In this document: in pieces, positions 33,457-35,672 of the stretch
Layout: the number at the start of each line of letters is the position of its first letter
Numbering within the stretch: position 1 is the stretch's first letter
Source: Candidatus Rifleibacteriota bacterium
GTDB taxonomy: Bacteria > Muiribacteriota > Ozemobacteria > Ozemobacterales > Ozemobacteraceae
Direction of reading: 5' to 3'
DNA length: 35,672 nt
NCBI GenBank assembly: GCA_018818125.1
Contig: JAHISQ010000157.1
Coordinates: forward strand, 1 to 35,672
Position numbers and translations under genes: made by a program
Notes under the pieces: model-generated
Databases searched by the model: none
The model's input: the letters and a program-made list of their open reading frames with translations, nothing else
What the model was told of the DNA's origin: nothing

Positions 33457-35672
33457 TTAAGACATCGACAGGAAAAAGGCAGCGGGTTTTGAGCATGCGG
33501 ATCTTTTCTGCAGCCATGCTGCTGATATGTATGCTGGCTGGCCTGCATGGTTGCGGGCAACCGGCAGAAGTTGCCCCGGCCGGAGAATCTGCAAAGCAGT
33601 CATGGCAGGTGTTGACAGCGCGTGGCGAGTTTGTGTCGCTCGAAGAAACACTGCTTAACGCACCATTCAGCACCGAAATTCTCGAGCTTTCTCCTGAGGG
33701 CTCTATGGTTGAAGCTGGTGCGGAAATCGCCAAACTGTCACCGGGTGACCGCAGCGAACGGCTTTTGAGTTTAAGCGCAGATCTTGAGCAATACAGTCTG
33801 ACAGTAGAGCGCGACCGCAAGCTTCTGCAGATGATAGGTGAATATGAAGCAAGCAACTCAAAGATTGCTGAGCTTGAGTACACGGCCAAACAGATAGAAT
33901 ATGATCGCGCGGTTGGTGGGCGTGACTGGACAAAACTGACTGAGCTCACTGAGTCTGCTGTCGCTGACAAGGTGCGCATGAAAATGCTGCATCTGCAGTT
34001 GACTGCTGCTGCAAAAATGGCTGGTCGCGGCTTTGTCTCACAACAGGAGCTCGTCGACAGCGAAAGAGATCTTGCGGTTTCGACTCTCGAAGCCTCCCTT
34101 ACCGCACGCTTGATTCCGTTTGTCGAAAATCACGCCGATTCTCACAAAGTGTTCGATGCCGAAGAAGCCCTTGCTAAATCCCGTTTCAGCTATGAACTGG
34201 CGACCTTTACGGTGATAAAAAATGTTGCCGATTATGAGTTCAGTCTCAACGAGGCGATTCGCAAACAGGCTGAAACTGCTTCTACAGTTGCTGAGCTCGA
34301 ACAACAGATAGCTTCGTTGAGCATTTACGCGCATCGTGGTGGTCTGCTCATTTACGGTGATACCTACGATGGAGCAGAAATGATTAAGACGAGAATCGGG
34401 GCGCAGGCTTACGCGGGTATAAGCTTTCTGCGTATAGTTGACATGTCAAGCTGTGGTATGAGCTTTGCTACTGATCAGCGCGATGTTGTAGCTGCTGCCT
34501 CTTCTTCACGCTTTTGTTTTCGTGCCGATGCTTTTCCCGAAAGACTCCTGGTTGGCTTTGAGCCGCAACGGGTGCCGGTTGCTCTTGATATTCCGCAGGC
34601 CAGACCAGATGGCAGAACGCAGGTTGCCTTCAAGGTTCCGGTAGCTTCGTATACGGCCGGACTCATGCCTGGTCTATCCGGAACCATTTACTGTTTCGAT
34701 TTTGTTGCGGAGCATCTGGCGAGGTTCGCTGGCAACCGCCAGGCCAGGCTGGTGCGCCGGCCGTTTAAGAGAATCATGAGCGTTACTGGTGATGTCAAAA
34801 CAGCCAGCGCAGCTTTTATCGTGAGCGCAATCGAAGGAAAGCTGAATCGTCTAGAAGAAGAGGGGCGCAGTGTCGAAGCCGGAACGGTTATTGCCGAGGT
34901 TGATTGCGAAGAAATCAGTCAGAGCGCCAGAGATAGCGAGATAGAGCTCAACAAGAAAAAAGAGGAACAGCAGCTGCAGATTCAGAAAAGTGCGCTCGAA
35001 GACGAGCGACTGTCACGTGCCCAGCAGGTTCGTGCGGGGGCTCTTGAAGTTGCTCGGCTCAAGCACGCGGCTTTGCTGAAAAGTCGCGATGAAGACGTTA
35101 TTATCAGCCTGCAGCGCTCTCTGGAGTTGCTGGACGCACGTATCGCGCTCGCCGAGGAAAAGATTTCGCATGTTTCTGTATTGTTGAAAAAAGGTTTAAG
35201 CTCTGAGCTTGAATTAATGAAGGCCGAAACCGAACTCGCGGTAATCAAAAAAGATCGGGCCATTACTAAAGATAAATTGGACTACGAAGACTCCGGTCCG
35301 ACCCGTCGTTCGATCATGCTTTCTGAGCTTGATGTCCGCAAGGCTGAGCTTGAATTGCATCGCGCAAAACTCGAGGCCGGCATGACAGGTTTCAGAAATC
35401 TTATGAATCTCAAACTATTGGAAGCCGAGATCCGAAAACTCGACATGACGCTTGGCAATCTCAGGCGCGAAGTTGATTCTGCCAGTGTCAAAGCTCCTGT
35501 TGCCGGAGTGCTGATTTATAATGAACTTAATAAACAGGGTGGTGGCGGGGTTGGCAAGGCAAGGGTTGGTGATACGGTTTACGAACGCATTCCTTTTATG
35601 CAGATCGCAGACTTGCGTAATTTGCAGGTTCACGCCAAGGTTTCTGAGATGGATGTAAAATTTATCAAGCCA
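33453..35672 (+). CDS. Tandem (two-module) HlyD-type adaptor lipoprotein, 3' end outside window
   Basis: The frame is open from ATG 33453 to the window end (740 codons so far, no stop). A signal sequence ends in LHGC, a likely lipobox at Cys34. Module 1 has lipoyl halves at about 70-100 and 285-305 around a coiled coil, then a barrel to about 420. Module 2 starts at about 443, with a second lipoyl half (GKLNRLEEEGRSVEAG), a second coiled coil (about 490-675), the second lipoyl half (APVAGVLIY at about 680) and the beginning of another barrel. Adaptors normally carry one module, so this is an internal duplication or fusion. It overlaps the previous adaptor by ATGA and is presumably translated with it. 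The missing transporter genes should follow. Confidence 0.85.
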   Translation, partial: MIKTSTGKRQRVLSMRIFSAAMLLICMLAGLHGCGQPAEVAPAGESAKQSWQVLTARGEFVSLEETLLNAPFSTEILELSPEGSMVEAGAEIAKLSPGDRSERLLSLSADLEQYSLTVERDRKLLQMIGEYEASNSKIAELEYTAKQIEYDRAVGGRDWTKLTELTESAVADKVRMKMLHLQLTAAAKMAGRGFVSQQELVDSERDLAVSTLEASLTARLIPFVENHADSHKVFDAEEALAKSRFSYELATFTVIKNVADYEFSLNEAIRKQAETASTVAELEQQIASLSIYAHRGGLLIYGDTYDGAEMIKTRIGAQAYAGISFLRIVDMSSCGMSFATDQRDVVAAASSSRFCFRADAFPERLLVGFEPQRVPVALDIPQARPDGRTQVAFKVPVASYTAGLMPGLSGTIYCFDFVAEHLARFAGNRQARLVRRPFKRIMSVTGDVKTASAAFIVSAIEGKLNRLEEEGRSVEAGTVIAEVDCEEISQSARDSEIELNKKKEEQQLQIQKSALEDERLSRAQQVRAGALEVARLKHAALLKSRDEDVIISLQRSLELLDARIALAEEKISHVSVLLKKGLSSELELMKAETELAVIKKDRAITKDKLDYEDSGPTRRSIMLSELDVRKAELELHRAKLEAGMTGFRNLMNLKLLEAEIRKLDMTLGNLRREVDSASVKAPVAGVLIYNELNKQGGGGVGKARVGDTVYERIPFMQIADLRNLQVHAKVSEMDVKFIKP

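Noticed and set aside
33392..33979. 195-codon leftward frame at the start of the second adaptor
   Set aside because: It is antisense to an adaptor gene with lipobox and coiled-coil pattern that continues the operon by an ATGA overlap.
1..35672. tRNA, rRNA, CRISPR arrays, transposases or integrase sites
   Set aside because: I found no cloverleaf-like segments, regularly spaced repeats, transposase-like frames or terminal inverted repeats.

Overview
The window looks like chromosome from a Gram-negative (diderm) bacterium of moderate GC content. The evidence is a TolC-like outer-membrane protein, lipoprotein-type adaptor proteins, signal peptides and Shine-Dalgarno sites. I cannot place it taxonomically. 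The number of membrane-bound class III nucleotide cyclases recalls spirochaetes, Desulfobacterota and uncultured lineages such as Riflebacteria, but that is only an impression.

Left region (1-21932): a rightward gene for a conventional Cache-HAMP-cyclase receptor (203-2293) converges on a very long leftward operon. Read from 21932 down to 2312, the operon encodes a membrane-anchored ankyrin-repeat protein and then six receptor-type cyclase homologues of 982-1004 residues in the order B3, A3, B2, A2, B1, A1. Almost all junctions are short overlaps. Each protein appears to have four membrane segments enclosing two large extracytoplasmic domains I do not recognise, then HAMP and a class III cyclase domain.

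The main discovery is that the six cyclase domains form two complementary classes. The three A proteins keep both metal-binding aspartates but have lost the catalytic arginine (His/His/Gln) and, in two of three, the catalytic asparagine. The three B proteins keep Lys, Thr, Asn and Arg but have His in place of the first metal aspartate. Neither class should form a complete homodimer site, but a B-A heterodimer would have exactly one complete site. This is the same division of labour as the C1 and C2 halves of mammalian adenylyl cyclases. The operon therefore looks like three tandem sets of obligate heterodimeric two-component cyclase receptors, predicted to make cAMP. A repeated intergenic block (about 42-158 and 8317-8436) and DNA-level similarity between the A1 and A2 output domains record duplication and possible gene conversion.

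Middle region (22013-28535): mostly housekeeping and cell-envelope genes. These are a HisC-like aminotransferase divergent from the cyclase operon, pyruvate kinase with an unusual C-terminal tail, a small exported NTF2-like protein, a DUF445 membrane protein, a 32-residue membrane microprotein followed by a hairpin-rich stretch, metK with a strong promoter and terminator, and a polysaccharide deacetylase.

Right region (28601-35672): a leftward pair encodes an exported acidic protein and a HAMP-only membrane protein. A rightward operon then encodes a protein of unknown function, a TolC-family outer-membrane factor and two HlyD-type adaptors. The second adaptor has two tandem adaptor modules and runs off the window end. 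Its transporter, probably an ABC permease/ATPase, is expected just beyond. No tRNA, rRNA, CRISPR array or insertion sequence was found, and no gene-free stretch exceeds 300 bases.
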